Assembly (NCBI RefSeq): GCF_932276165.1
Contig: NC_063987.1
Location: forward strand, 1,860,001-1,924,000
Length of the DNA: 64,000 nucleotides
Direction: 5' to 3'
DNA from: Plutella xylostella
Taxonomy: Eukaryota; Arthropoda; Insecta; Lepidoptera; Plutellidae
Part shown: piece by piece, positions 12,508 to 24,739 of the stretch
How positions within the stretch are numbered: position 1 is the first letter of the stretch
Layout: every line of letters begins with the position of its first letter
Program-made: the position numbers and the translations under genes
Notes under the pieces: generated by a model
The model's input: the letters and a program-made list of their open reading frames with translations, nothing else
Told to the model about the DNA's origin: nothing
Databases searched by the model: none

Positions 12508-12709
12508 TTTTCTTTCGTGGAGCTGGCCTTATAAAATATAACTGTCCTTATATATATATATAAAAAAAAATATTTTTATCTGAAAAGTGATTTTACTCAA
12601 ATCTATCCACTCGATCAACGCCATCTGTCTTCATTTCTGGACATATCTCGCGGCGACATGACATCCCACCGTAACATTTGTAATGTGATACAAATTATAA
12701 TAAAAATCA

Positions 12710-13297
12710 CCTTTTTAGGGTTCCGTAGCCAAAATGGCAAAAACGGAACCCTTATAGTTTCGTCATGTCCGTCTGTCCGTCTGTCCGTCTGTCCGTCTGT
12801 CACAGCCGATTTACTCGGAAAATATAAGTACTACAGTGATGAAATTTGATGGGAATATGTGTTGTATGAACCGCTACAAAAATATGACACTAAAAAAAAG
12901 AATTGGGGGTGGGGCCCCCCATACATGTAACAGAGGGATGAAATTTTTTTTTTCGATGTACATACCCGTGTGGGTTATCAATGGAAAGGTCTTTTAAAAT
13001 GATATAAAGTTTTCTAAAGAACATTTTTCTTAAAGTGAACGGTTTTTGAGATATCAGCTCTCAAAGTCGTAAAAAGTATGTCCCCCCCCCTCTATTTTTA
13101 TAACTACGGGGTATAAAATTCTAAAAAAAATAGAGGTGATGCATGCTAATTAACTCTTTCAACGATTTTTGGTTTGATCAAAGTATCTCTTATAGTTTTT
13201 GAGATAGGTTGATTTAACTGTAATTTTGGTAAGTTTATTATATTTGCTGCTACGGAACCCTTTGTGCGCGAGCCCGACTCGCACTTGGCCGGTTTTA
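12710..13297. repeat. Common lepidopteran interspersed repeat (GGGTTCCGTAGCC family)
   Basis: It starts AGGGTTCCGTAGCCAAAATG, contains (GTCCGTCT)n near 12770-12800, and ends CCCGACTCGCACTTGGCCGG. I recognise this arrangement from many lepidopteran genomic sequences as a high-copy non-coding repeat. Exact boundaries and class are uncertain. Confidence 0.6.
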
Positions 13298-14797
13298 TAT
13301 ATTGATATTTTTGGCATGGACTGATGATTTTTTTAACTACTTCAAAGCCTCCAACTAATAGTGCTTGTAACGAACGCATTACAGGTGTTTTGAAACATAT
13401 TAATATCTACTAGGGGGTACGGTAGTGCCCTCGCCATTTTGATTCAACGGTATCCTTATTCTTACATTAATTATCTCTTAAAATCTCTCTCTCTCTTAAA
13501 CTTAATCTATAAAAAAATAAACAATAATACGCATATAAAATTCAGCATCCGAAATAAAAACACACTCTCCCCACATCACTAATGTATTGAAACAAAAAAC
13601 CGGCTCATATTTTGGTAAAAAACATGGGCTTTTAAAATAAAATATCCCTCATTTTCCCGTATCTCGCATTACCAAAATAAAACTTGCTACATGATACTGC
13701 GATAGCGTTTTTAAAACAAGCCTCTCGTCTGATTTTTAATAATAAAATTGCTAATTTGCCGTATCTCCCTGTCCCCATTCTTTCCTACCTATTGTTAAAA
13801 TTTTGGATAATCTCATCCGTATTTTGTTCAAGGTAAGTATCATTGTTTGTTTTTTTCTGGGTCTCGACTGGTTACTCATTAAATTTGTTTTTACTCGAAT
13901 GAGCTTTCGTCTCACTTTGTATTTTTATTTTTCGTCTGCTGTGTTGGTAGGTATTTAAATTATTAATCTTTAGGTCTTCTGATAAGATTCAAAACTATAA
14001 ACGGACTGCTTTACAAGTACATTTGGAAAACAGCCAATAATAATAAAAAAGTCTATAAATTGTATTCGCAACCATAATCCAAAATTGAGTGGCGAAGGGC
14101 GAACATCAAAACTGTAAAAAGGTACCTATCTATGATTGAATCAACAAACCCCTGATAAATCTCCTCTTGCTCTATTCTATTGTGCACAAACTCCTAGTGT
14201 TGTGTAACACATTGTACAGTAATGTCAGCTCTAGAAAAAAACCTTTAATAACCATGTCTGACGGATGTGGTTCAGCAATTTATTTATGTACAAACTATTT
14301 TAGTGTACTACATCATGGAAGTCCACTGTAAAGCAGAAGATGGTTCGATCCAGCTACCTAATCTGCTGCAAATGTTTGAAGAGTAGGCAGCAATGGTTTG
14401 TAGTTGCGAAATTCCACGCAATAAGTACCTATTTATCTATTGAGCTACCAATAGCACTATACTACCTACCTACTAACTATGTCTCGCCATACAGCGAAGC
14501 AACGCGAAGATTCTCTAGCGTACATAACCCAATGACGATGGCGATCTTAACAAAAAAATCTATTTAGGTACTTAGGTATTCAATAATCTTATCTATTAAA
14601 TTAAGATGTTTCTACAAATTTTTATCGTCATCAATTTTATAAATGTAGGTTTATTGAATAAACTCACTGTACCCCGCTGTAACCCCTCCTTGTGTGCCCA
14701 GCACAAGTGTAAAGGCACATAATTGCGAGAAGATGCCAGGGGTCGCGTTCTAAAGTCCAATGCGTTTGTGTGATAGACACAATGAAACAGTGATACA
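13298..14797. other. Intergenic, nothing recognised
   Basis: AT-rich with no supported exon. Open frames around 14340 carry no signature. Confidence 0.4.
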
Positions 14798-15021
14798 TCA
14801 GTGTCGTGACATCCGGGACGCGCGTCCGGCCGCAAATGTTGGTAATGATTGAAAGTTTTCCGGGTGATGGGAATAAGGACTTTTGGATGACAAGGTTTTG
14901 AACAGTCTTCTTTCTTTCGGAACAGGTTTGGTTACGTTTCCCTTTTTTAAAGATTTTTCATACGGCGATACGGGTTTTTTTTCGGGTAAGCGCTGACTTC
15001 TTTCGATTTCGGCGCCAGTCA
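14798..15021 (-). CDS. Possible terminal exon of an unknown gene
   Basis: An open frame of 74 codons ends in TGA at 14798. A possible acceptor (atttagacag) lies immediately before 15021. The frame has no ATG near its start, which fits a downstream exon. The peptide is basic and rich in Lys, Pro and Ser (EKKPVSPYEKSLKKGN, KPVPKERRLFKT, SSKSPYSHHPENF) and ends ASRMSRH. Such composition suggests a disordered C-terminal tail. I do not recognise the family. The candidate at 17031-17261 is on the same strand upstream but cannot be linked with certainty. Confidence 0.4.
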
Positions 15022-15616
15022 CTGTCTAAATATGCATTTATATCAAGTAGGTATTCTAGTTATGCACTTATGAATTTCACATTTTGAAATCTTTAAAAAA
15101 TGCAAGTAAAATGTGTCATTAAAAACTGCCATGTCAAAGAAACAAACATCACAAAAGTCTAGACATTCTCCTTAGATTAACTGTACTTTAAGCTCTTTGA
15201 CCTGAGGCTTTCAAACTTTTTTTTCTTTTTTTTTCAGACCTTGCCCAGTTCTTAGTCCGACAAAGAAAGCTCCTGTATAAGACAGGTTCTATTACTCTTA
15301 GAGCGGGTAACCAGTAGTTCTAAAACTGTAATTTTGCTTTCAGAAACTGGTTCGGTTGCAGGTGACATATTGTGGGCGTATTTAGTTTAAGATTTGATTA
15401 AGTTAGAGGAGTATCGTGATATCAATAATAGTTTAATTTGTTGATAGAATATAATAAAAGCAAGATAAGTTTTATATGAAGAAAATATATGAATTATAAT
15501 GTAATATCTATAGGTAGTTTTTATTATATATTACTGGTTGGCAGATATCACACAAGGACACATAACTAATGGTCTGGATTGCAACTTGGGCTAGCTTGGT
15601 GTAGCTTGAAATACGA
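15022..15616. other. Non-coding, nothing recognised
   Basis: AT-rich sequence. If 14798-15021 is an exon, this would be the adjoining intron. Confidence 0.35.
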
Positions 15617-15706
15617 AAAAAGAGAACTATCGTGCAATTGGTGCAATTAATACAACGACGAGATAGAACTCTCCGAAACTTAGTTTTTCGTAATATAGAG
15701 TGACAC
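15617..15706. mobile_element. MITE related to the copy at 23388
   Basis: 'gaactatcgtgcaat...acaacgacgagatagaa...ctccgaaacttagttttt...atatagagtga' aligns with 23388-23510. The left end is eroded. Confidence 0.4.
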
Positions 15707-15737
15707 TTCCATTCGCTAGTTATCTCTATCCGGTCGT

Positions 15738-15900
15738 CAAATTCAAATTCAAATTCAAATTCAAATGGTTTAATCGACGTAAAATTTTACAATTATTTGT
15801 CGATAGTCATCTACCACCATTTCACAAAGGCCCCGTCATTGAGAAGGAAAGAAATGGCGAAAGAAACTCCTCGAGCATCTTTTCAACTTTTTCCTTATAA
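15738..15900 (+). mobile_element. Retroposon 3'-end fragment with (AAATTC)n
   Basis: An AAATTC repeat is followed by 'gtaaaattttacaatta...ccaccatttcacaaaggc...ggcgaaagaaactcct...gagcatcttttcaac'. The same block occurs in reverse orientation at 24290-24430, which shows it is a dispersed repeat, probably the tail of a non-LTR element. Confidence 0.55.
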
Positions 15901-17030
15901 TCTATTACAATTTTTACTTATATCTAGTACCTACAATTTTACTTGAGTACCTATATCCATTTCATTTTTTCTTTTTTTTTTTTTCATGCTTATTGTTCAT
16001 TTATTCAATATCTAAACACAAACCTATCAGGTATCCGTTTAAATTTTCCACACCGCAGTCTCAATCCGACCCTTGAAATGAAACAAGGAAACCAGAGAGG
16101 GTCCCTGTTTTGTTGTTGACTTCAAGTTAATGTATTCCTGTTGTTTCAACAGACAGCTGTATCGAGTGACTCGGGTAAAACACAGCTTAGGGGCATGTTG
16201 CAGTTATGTTATTTATATTAACCGTGTATTCTGTATTAGTTATTTATTGTAGAAACATAAATTTATACTAAAATTATCATCTTCATCATCACTTATCAGC
16301 TAAAAATAGCGGTCTCCCACCAATTCTAAGATAAATAAATGTACATAAACCAATGATTGTTAATGTCTCGACTGGAGAGCACAAACAGGCAAACTTAGCG
16401 TGGTAAGTCCCATGGTCAGGATCAGGAAGGCCGAGGAGGAGGAAGTACGAGGAAAGGCGAGGAACGAGTGTCCTGGCGCTCCTTGCTAGAGACTTTTAAT
16501 TAGAAGAATACGGGCTGATAATAAAGAAAATGATGAAAGATAAAGTACAAATATGAATAGTAACATAAAATGCTTCAACAGATCAAAGCTAATCTGACTA
16601 GTTGCTCACTCAATAACAAATTGCTGATACAAATATTTACCAAAATACCTCTGGTATGCCGAATTTGTGTTTTGCCGTTCAAAGCTCAAAGCGATCGACA
16701 ACTTGGCTTTCACACGAATTGGCAATCACTCAACCCTAACTTCTGTTCACGGTATGGTCAAAGGAACTTTGTTTCTGTAAGGACTGGTGGCGCTATATTT
16801 TGATAAGGGAGTTAAAATTTCGGTACCATGTTGAATTTGAAAATTCTACTTCATAGGGTTAAGTTTTTTTTTGCCATCCACGTTTTTGTACCGTTATCTT
16901 TATTTAGACAGTTTTTTATATTATCTGTACCACACTGTCATTTCTAGTGTTAAACGACATACCTAATTTATTTTTTCTTTCCGTTCGGTTGCTTACATTT
17001 AACCGTAAACCAAGCAGAAATCAAATTTAT
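15901..17030. other. Non-coding with a faint LINE scrap
   Basis: Positions 16420-16490 faintly resemble a LINE C-terminus (RIRKAEEE...). Otherwise nothing is supported. Confidence 0.3.
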
Positions 17031-17261
17031 TTATTCACTTGTAAGTATATTAAATAATACCTCCACTTGTACAATCTTGTACATAATTAATTTCTCTAAT
17101 GGAACAGTTAGTTCTACGGTCGTGATATTTGTCACAATAGCAGCCGTCTCCTCACGGAGGACAGACACGGATGAGGACGTCTCTATAGTCTGAGAATTGT
17201 GATGGTTCCTCATTTGTTTCTTAAAGGATTCTAAGCGATCAAAGCGATCATTGTTTGCCAA
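17031..17261 (-). CDS. Possible exon of an unknown gene
   Basis: An open frame of about 76 codons reads NNDRFDRLESFKKQMRN, then SSSVSVLREETAAIVTNI and VPLEKLIMYKIVQ, and stops at 17031. There is no ATG at its start. Possible boundaries are an acceptor 'atttatag' at about 17274 and a donor near 17059 (GTGGAG/gtatta). The composition looks like an amphipathic, soluble protein. I do not recognise it. It could also be an old retroposon remnant. Confidence 0.3.
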   Translation of the reverse strand: MANNDRFDRLESFKKQMRNHHNSQTIETSSSVSVLREETAAIVTNITTVELTVPLEKLIMYKIVQVEVLFNILTSE

Positions 17262-18115
17262 AATAATTGAGACTATAAATGGCTACCTTGAATTATGCAA
17301 ACCGTATTTTGGTATCTGCAGATCGTTTGAAGATCTTTTAATTTTCAGACGGACTTAAATTATAACACGATAAATTCTTAATTTTATGTTAAAGTATTGG
17401 GAGACAGGGAGCCCATGTTTGCAGGAGGTATCAATAACAAATGGTCCTAAAAATCTTAATAAATTATTCAAGCACATTTTCTGCCGACACAATCGCCTAG
17501 TAAAGTGTCAATAAAATTGAAAATTCTCTGCCAAATCGTCGATAAACCTTCTTAACGTACAGTGGTGATTTCAAAAGATGATACCTTTCGGACTTACTTA
17601 CGTTCTAGATACGTTTGTCGTAAGAGCGAAATTTCTCTGCAAGGGTTGCTTGCGAGCTGTGTTCCAGTGTACCAAAATGGGTGTTTTGAATTTCACTTAC
17701 ATTCTGAATGGGTTCGCTTCGATACGCCTCGCTTATTCTCCGTATTGAGAGAAGTCGCGGCTCTTGTAATAACAGTAAAGCAGACGGTAGCTAGGATGTG
17801 GTGGCTTCTTAACACGTTATCAAGTTTATAATATATCTAAAAATAAAAAATATTTATATAGGTATAGGCAGTTTCATAAATACGTTGTTGGTGTAGTATA
17901 ATAACTATTAGGACCTACTTTTGTATATTTTAAATACATATACCTACCAAAAAAATTTTTAACTGGTATTCTCATGGTTTTTTTTCTTGTTAATTTAGCC
18001 TTATAATATGTAATATTTTTTATCCTTCGTCTTTATATTATGATATTAATAATTCTTTATCATTATTTTACTTTGCAAACATGAACAAATCACGTTTTTA
18101 TTTTACAAAGCATCA
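17262..18115. other. Non-coding, nothing recognised
   Basis: No supported feature. The plus-strand open frame at 17562-17831 lacks a signature. Confidence 0.35.
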
Positions 18116-18120
18116 AAGAG

Positions 18121-18170
18121 GAGGCGCCCCTCAGGGCTCGATTCTCAGCCCATTGCCATTTACATAGGCA
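18121..18170 (+). pseudogene. Tiny reverse transcriptase scrap
   Basis: One frame reads GAPQGSILSPLPFT, the conserved PQGSxLSPxLF motif B of jockey/CR1-type reverse transcriptases, and then decays. It is about 45 bp long and too short to place in a clade. Confidence 0.45.
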
Positions 18171-20439
18171 TTGCCTGCTAAACACGCTAAGATGTTTGTA
18201 GCACTTTGACAGTTCCTCCAAATTTATCGCGTGTTATGGTAATATCACGGATAAGGCTTTCCACTATGAATTATTATTGTATGTATATAATATGAAGAAG
18301 GTATTTTGTATCTAGATCTGTATTTACTATTTGTATATTTATGAAATTTGGTTATGGCTATAAGAGGCTAATGAATGTTATTTGTTGAAAAAATACTGTC
18401 AGAGATGACTTCTTAGAGTAGTAACTCTAAATATTAAGCTATGACAATTTTCTTAGCATCGCGACAAATACATCATTAATTTCATAAATATAATGTTTTC
18501 TATCTGAATGTTTCAATGATTATTCCTATGTTACTTTGAGATGAATTCCTGAAGATAAACCAGCGGGCAGCTACTATATTCTACTTTGTAGGTATATTTC
18601 AAACAAGAAGACCCTTTCATGATGAATGGCGAATCTTCAAGTGCCTCGATAGTTTTGCTAAGTGTATTGCGAAATCTATCATTGTTTGAAATTTTGATGA
18701 GGTTCCGTCTTAATGTATTGTTGAAAGGGTATTGTTATAACCTTCTCCTATTGAGTGCTTCAAAGTTTTGATTGGAAGTAGTACGTACATCAAATATCTT
18801 TGACTTCCGAGAATTCATTACATATAATTAGAGTAATATTAGTAGCAATTTGATTTCCATACAGAAATGGAAATTTATATATTTTCCTCCATATAAAATC
18901 AGTTCAAAATTGAATTAGTTTTTAGTGAATAATAAATCAAAACGTATTCGACAACAATAAAATCCATACAATTAATTTAGTGTCAACTACAAAAAATATT
19001 TGAATTGAAATTGAAAAACAACGTGATATTTTTCCACGCTTATCAAATTTATACAATCGTGTATCATCCTCATTCGTCATCATTCCGTGATCGATGCGAG
19101 ACCGTTTAGTAATCGAATCGTAATCGGGATTCATCACCGAGTTCTCGATTCATTTCACTCGATTCCAGAAACGAATCGTCTTCAGCGCGTGGCTGTGATC
19201 CATCAAGTTTTTTTCTCCCTTTTGTTTCGTTTCAAGAATGATGATGACAAGTTTGGAATTATTTGCTTGTAGGTATGAATAATTTTAAATTGCTCCGTGA
19301 AATTGCTAGATTATTAATTACAAAATATAAGTAAGATTATACTTAATTATGTTAATAGTTTTGACTAGAGTCGGCAATATTCGCGAGACGCACACTGTTA
19401 CTTTATAAGAATCACACACAAACCATTGTCCGTTTAGTATAATGTGTTATTGTGATAATAAACAATATAGGTATTAAATAGAGAAGTAAAAAGCTTTTCA
19501 ATTCACCAAGCGTATCAAATGAACCCTACAGCATCACACATCAGGGACTGTTTGCTTTACATATTACATACAAGAAACCATTAATCTTTTCAAATGTATG
19601 CAAATTTAGCACTGATAAATCGTTCGGTCAAGCTTGTATGGAAATCATACTTTATGTTGTTCACTAAGACTTTGATCTGTTAGAGAATGATGTTACGTGT
19701 AAAGAAAAAAGGTCACGTTATTTCCTACATCATTATAAACCAGCACTTCTAGAGTACACAGTGATGAAACAAGTGACAGAAGATTTATGGAAATAACAAA
19801 AACAATAAAACTTAAGCATTGACTGACAACACAAAAATCGAATTAGAGCTACCTGGCTACAAAAATCATACTTCCATCTTATAACACCTACCTTAATCGA
19901 TTAAATTAAAAGCACTGGCGATTGTGAGTATCAAGAAGGTAGCACATTATGTCGGTGTATCACCCCATCCATTATTCCACGTCCGGTGGTGACCATCCTT
20001 CATTCGAAACTTTGTTCCATTTTCAAAATATATACTCTTTGCTTGACGAACTTGGGAGCATTGAGCGATTGCGTTTTGTGGTCAGGCCGCAATGTTTGTA
20101 ATATTTCTTTTTTTGCGTGGCTATACGCCACAAAAATTTTGGCAGCCGTATCTACTAGCATCTATTCTATAAACCTTTTACTTTTATTTATTCAGATAAA
20201 GATATATTTTTGAAATTCTTCAAGATTAATGATAACTTGATAACCAAACCTTGCGATGCGTACAAACAATTTGGCTTAAAAGACATTTTCTTTGTGTGAC
20301 AGAGAATTCTATTTGGTGGTAATAAATCATGTATTACCTGGTATGAGGGCGATTACTGCAGCACCGTAAGGGTTGCGATGTAGAGTTATGCTACGGCTAG
20401 AATTGGCAAAACTTATTTTGTAGGTAGGTAAAATAAATT
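18171..20439. other. Non-coding, nothing firmly recognised
   Basis: AT-rich. The block 19080-19200 carries several 'cgattc' motifs (gttctcgattcatttcactc) also found at 30790-30850; their meaning is unknown. Confidence 0.35.
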
Positions 20440-20660
20440 CCTTATTAAAATTTATGACACGTTAAACGTGTCTCTGTATTTGTGTATCTGTGTGTGTAAT
20501 TAGTCTGTGGTAGCATAGCTCCTAAACGGCTCAACCGATTTTTGATTTGTTTTTAATGTTAGCCCAAGTGTTTTAGCTACATTTTATCAAAATCTGCTTA
20601 GCCGTTTAAAAGTAATGCTACTTTTAGTATTGAATGTTGGGTGGTTTTTAACGTTGGTTA
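20440..20660 (+). repeat. Interspersed repeat R2, copy 1
   Basis: 'gtggtagcatagctcctaaacggctcaaccgattt...aaaatctgcttagccgttta' recurs at 49985-50215 in the same orientation and at 42525-42775 inverted. It is a dispersed non-coding repeat. Confidence 0.55.
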
Positions 20661-21844
20661 GGCTTTTTCAACTGCATTACATTCCTCTACTTATTACCAT
20701 CACACTTGACACTACTACTAACTCAAAGGTCGGTTCTACATATTCTTAACCCTTCAACCGTCGGCGACAGGCAATTTGTCATCTGACCAGTCGGGCGCGA
20801 AGCTCCGAGATTTGGCAAGACTCGGGGGTTACCCGATTTGAATTTATTTATTGTTACGCCGCTACTTATTTCATTTTTATTTTATTTCATCCTCCCCGTA
20901 TGGGAGGGGTTGTGGGGACATGTGTTGAGGTAATTTTGAAAAGGTTTGTTGTTGCATTCTGTTTCATAGAGAGTTGCATTCTGTGGTTGGTAGAGCTAAA
21001 ACATTTAAAAGACAGTTTATTGTCTCATTCAATGGCTCTTCAGGAAAATATAGTTGGTTACCTACCTACTTCATTTATGGACAATAATATTTAATATTTA
21101 TTTCTATAGAACGACGCAACACCTATAGATACGTATACACCACTCCTATAAAGTGTATATAAGTTATTTAACTTTAAACACGTACACTTCAGTAAATTTT
21201 TGAGTTATCAGAAACTGAATCAAATCACTTAATAAAAAAGGTGTTAATGTACATTGCACAAGTACATACTCATATACATACTCGCTAATTTATTTAATTA
21301 TAATTAGTAAACACGGTGCTAAATAAATACGCATTACACAAACACTGAAACTTCCAACAAATCACAAGGCTTGTTGATTTTCAAATGATAAAAAAAATAC
21401 TCGTCACGCTGTCCAATTAATTAGTAACGATTCAAAAAATATGAAATTATCCCCACGGCTGTAATTCCAATCCCTCTTGGTGTGTTTTCCTCTTTTTATT
21501 CATAAAAGATTAACACATCATTAGCCATGAATTGAGGCCCCTTGGGATTGATATCGGAGTGTTTTCAGGGTTCTTTTGTAAAATGCAGATTTATTTATAA
21601 TGCTGTTATGTCTAGTTTAAATAGTTCCTATTCTAAAATAACAAAAAAATATAGTAACATAAAACAAAAGTCTGGTTTAAAATCTTATCTCAAAACATAA
21701 GCCACCAGAAGTAACCTAATTTCACCATAAACCGTAACCTAATTTCAAGTTACATTCAACATGCAACAAAATCTTGACAACTCTTAGGAAAAGAATGTCA
21801 TCGAAATAAATATGTCAGGAACCCTTTGAAACTCGGCTTGCTCT
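20661..21844. other. Non-coding, nothing recognised
   Basis: No supported exon or repeat boundary. Confidence 0.4.
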
Positions 21845-21973
21845 AGGGCTTTACCCTATTTTTCCAAGTCCATGTTAATTAAACAGATTACCGCTCATAC
21901 GATGTACGGGTGACCTATTTTTTACCCCACTCATGTTATTTTACCCCGATATGGGGAATAGGGTAAAGCCTCG
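21845..21973. mobile_element. Small MITE, GGCTTTACCCTATT ends
   Basis: AGGGCTTTACCCTATTTTTC at the left pairs with GAGGCTTTACCCTATTCCCC at the right (reverse complement) around about 130 bp. No obvious target duplication. Confidence 0.45.
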
Positions 21974-22417
21974 TTATAAATAAATCATTACTAATAAATG
22001 TAATGAGAGATTTCTGTTTGATGCTTGTTATACGTAGAAAGAATGTGATCTAATTAATAAGTGGGGTTTGCCAGTTTAACATTCTATATTTCTTTATTTT
22101 TATTAGGAGTTTAGTTTTATTTTTGGTGTAGGTATGCTGTTGAGTCGCTAAATATTTATTTTTTTCAATTTAATCATTATAATTTACATGACAGATGAGT
22201 CTTTTATAATTAATACTTATATCATTTGAATTTTCTCTGAAGAAGACGTTATTTTCCTCGGCTCTCTTACATTTAATTTTGAAAACACCTGAGCTGTAAG
22301 GAGCCAATCAGGATTCAGGAAAGTATAGATATTTGGCGCTTTTCACGATATCGAAGTGATATTATACCTACCCGTCCAATAGGAGGGAACCCTACTTAGC
22401 CCCAAGTTCTCCATAGG
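21974..22417. other. Non-coding, nothing recognised
   Basis: AT-rich spacer. Confidence 0.4.
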
Positions 22418-22640
22418 CGGTTATCTAACTGACCAGGGATGGTTATTCAATTATACGTCATCTCCATATAAAATTCTTGACAGATGTGTCAAAAGTCAAC
22501 CACTAATTACCTGGTTATGCTCTAACCGACAGGGATTGATTTATAAATTAAACGTCTTCTCCATATAAAATTTATGACAGATGTTTCAAAAGTTAACCAC
22601 TACTCACTGGTTATGCTCTAACCGAGAATGGAGCAATTGG
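22418..22640. repeat. MITE family B, two tandem units
   Basis: Two consecutive units of about 110 and 96 bp each contain 'ctccatataaaatt', 'gacagatgt' and 'ctggttatgctctaaccga'. The ends CGGTTATCTAACTGACCAGG and CGGTTAGAGCATAACCAGG are inverted. A single unit is present at 51670-51800. Confidence 0.55.
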
Positions 22641-23387
22641 CACTTCGTGTAGTAGAATGGCGTTCACAAAATACCTCTATGTTGCAAATTGGCACCCAAC
22701 TGTTCAATATTTTCCTTATTACAATAAATTTAAAGCTCGATGCATCTTCATTTAAACTGTATTTGTGATGGCTATTTTACCTGAACCTCGCTGTGTCCAG
22801 AATGTCCAGTTACAAACAAACTGGGTTTGGTCACGCCACATTCTGTTATGGTCTGGGCCAGTGATGTTTGTCTACAAACATAGGTTGATGATTGCCTTGT
22901 TATTTAGTTTATGAAATAAATGAAAAAAAAACACAAAAGGAGGGGTTATGTGTTCTGTACTATACGTATGTATTTGCGACGTAGCTACGAAACCATTGGC
23001 CAATGATTCAGAGTTCATGAAAAAAAAAAACATTATTTTGACTACATTTTATATTAACTATTTGTGTCCATGTAGGTACCTATGTATCTGGTACCATCCT
23101 TTATATTTGTAATTTTGTTTCCACAAATGATTTTTAAACCTAACCTTTCCTAGCTCATAAGAAATCCCTAGTCGGTTAGACCATAAAATTAAATAAACGA
23201 TCGTTTGGACGCTACTTTCGTGACGTTTTCCTTATAAAAGAGTAGTTTTATTGATCCCCATTGTCACCGGTATAGTTCTTTGTTCGAACACATTTGGCGT
23301 ACCTTGCGGGAATTAAGTTTCTGTGTAAGAATACTGGCTAAGGTAGCGTGGGATGACGTCCCATCCCACCCACTAGAGGGTTACTCT
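22641..23387. other. Non-coding, nothing recognised
   Basis: No supported exon. Confidence 0.4.
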
Positions 23388-23510
23388 ATACTGACGAAAA
23401 ACGAACGAACGGGAGCTGTCGTGCAATCGGCACGTTTCATACAACGAGATAGAGTCGTGGCTCGCGCAGCAGCGCTCCGAAATTTAGTTTTTGTCATATA
23501 GAGTGACCCC
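23388..23510. mobile_element. MITE, GGGTTACTCTATACTGAC ends
   Basis: GGGTTACTCTATACTGACGA and the right end's reverse complement GGGTCACTCTATATGACAAA are inverted repeats of about 24 bp. Related sequence is at 15617-15706, and a left end is at about 50453. Confidence 0.55.
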
Positions 23511-24153
23511 CCTGGTCCTACGACCTTATAATATAATATACTATTGGGGCCGAAGGACGACCCAATGGCGCAGGTTAGTACTCGTAACACTAAATCCATG
23601 CCAATAATGTATTTAAACACAGTATCATTCTTCATCTTTAACATCGTTCGCAAGAACAGAGATTATGAAAACAACCTTCTATTCTTGAAGGAGGATCATA
23701 TCCTTCAGTAAACTGATACCTATTGTTCAGTGTCTTTTTTAAATTTATTCCCACCTACTGTTTTAATTTATTGAACCTAAGTTGATAGAATTAATATCAT
23801 TTGTTTTCTAAACTAAAAAATACCTGTTGGTTGACTGGTTATTCTTTATTTTATTTCAACGGTTGTCTGGTAGAGATTGCTATAAGCAACAAGGCCGTCT
23901 CTTTGTAAGTAGGTACTTAGGTCCTGTTTTATTTTGTAATTTTTGTAGGTACTTGGTGCAAATAAAGTGTACCTACTGTATTTATCCTCATATCGCTCGG
24001 TATATTGGGCGTAGATAGTAGGTAAATAAGGACATATAGGTAATAATTTCAACACACAGGCTGTACCCTCGTAAACAAAAGATATAAAACGAGTCAAGTG
24101 GAACACCCCTTCAGCGGACTCAGCAGTCAGCACGCGAGTCATGCTGGCTTATA
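23511..24153. other. Non-coding, nothing recognised
   Basis: Several open frames on both strands near 23830-24140, none with a recognisable motif or splice context. Confidence 0.35.
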
Positions 24154-24739
24154 CAGGGTGTTTCTTTACCTCAGCTGAGGCTTTTAAAAATTAAATAGAT
24201 TAATAGGTAAGTACAATTGTACTACATAATATATAAGCAAAGAGTGGACATATAACTACCTACCTAAGCATAAATTGACTTTAAAGGTAAATAGTTGAAA
24301 AGATGCTCAAGGAGTTTCTATCGCCATTTATTTTTCTTAGTGACTGAGCCTTTGTGAAATGGTGGCAGACTAATAATCTTGACAATCAACAAATACGTAA
24401 TTGTAAAATTTTACGTTGAATGAATTATCTATTTTTCTCCTTCTTTCTTTGTATTTTCTGATGAAAAATTGAACTCTAAATTCTCGTTTTCAGTGTGCAT
24501 ATTAGGAACTTTTATAAACATATAGATAATATATAGGGTACTTCCCTTTTTCTATTTATAGCCGAAAATTATAATATGTCGTAGTAAGGTCATATGTCAT
24601 AGTAGAAAGTAATACAACAGATAATTTTACATAAGAAAATATCCGTGTAAATCTTCGGAATCTCTGCAGTTCTATTTTTATATCAGAGTATCTTTGACAA
24701 CAAACCGCAGCTCATTCTAAATAAATCTGTAACACCCTG
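24154..24739. mobile_element. Non-autonomous TIR element, CAGGGTG ends
   Basis: It starts CAGGGTGTTTC and ends AACACCCTG, with TA on each side (24152-24153, 24740-24741). The 586 bp interior includes the retroposon tail at 24290-24430. That tail either inserted later or was captured. Confidence 0.5.
24290..24430 (-). mobile_element. Retroposon 3'-end fragment, inverted copy
   Basis: The reverse complement matches 15776-15900 over most of its length (ccaccatttcacaaaggc, gaaactcct, gagcatcttttcaac). Confidence 0.55.

Noticed and set aside
12770..12805. CRISPR-like short repeats
   Set aside because: The (GTCCGTCT)n stretch is a microsatellite inside a known type of lepidopteran repeat; there are no spacers and the genome is eukaryotic.
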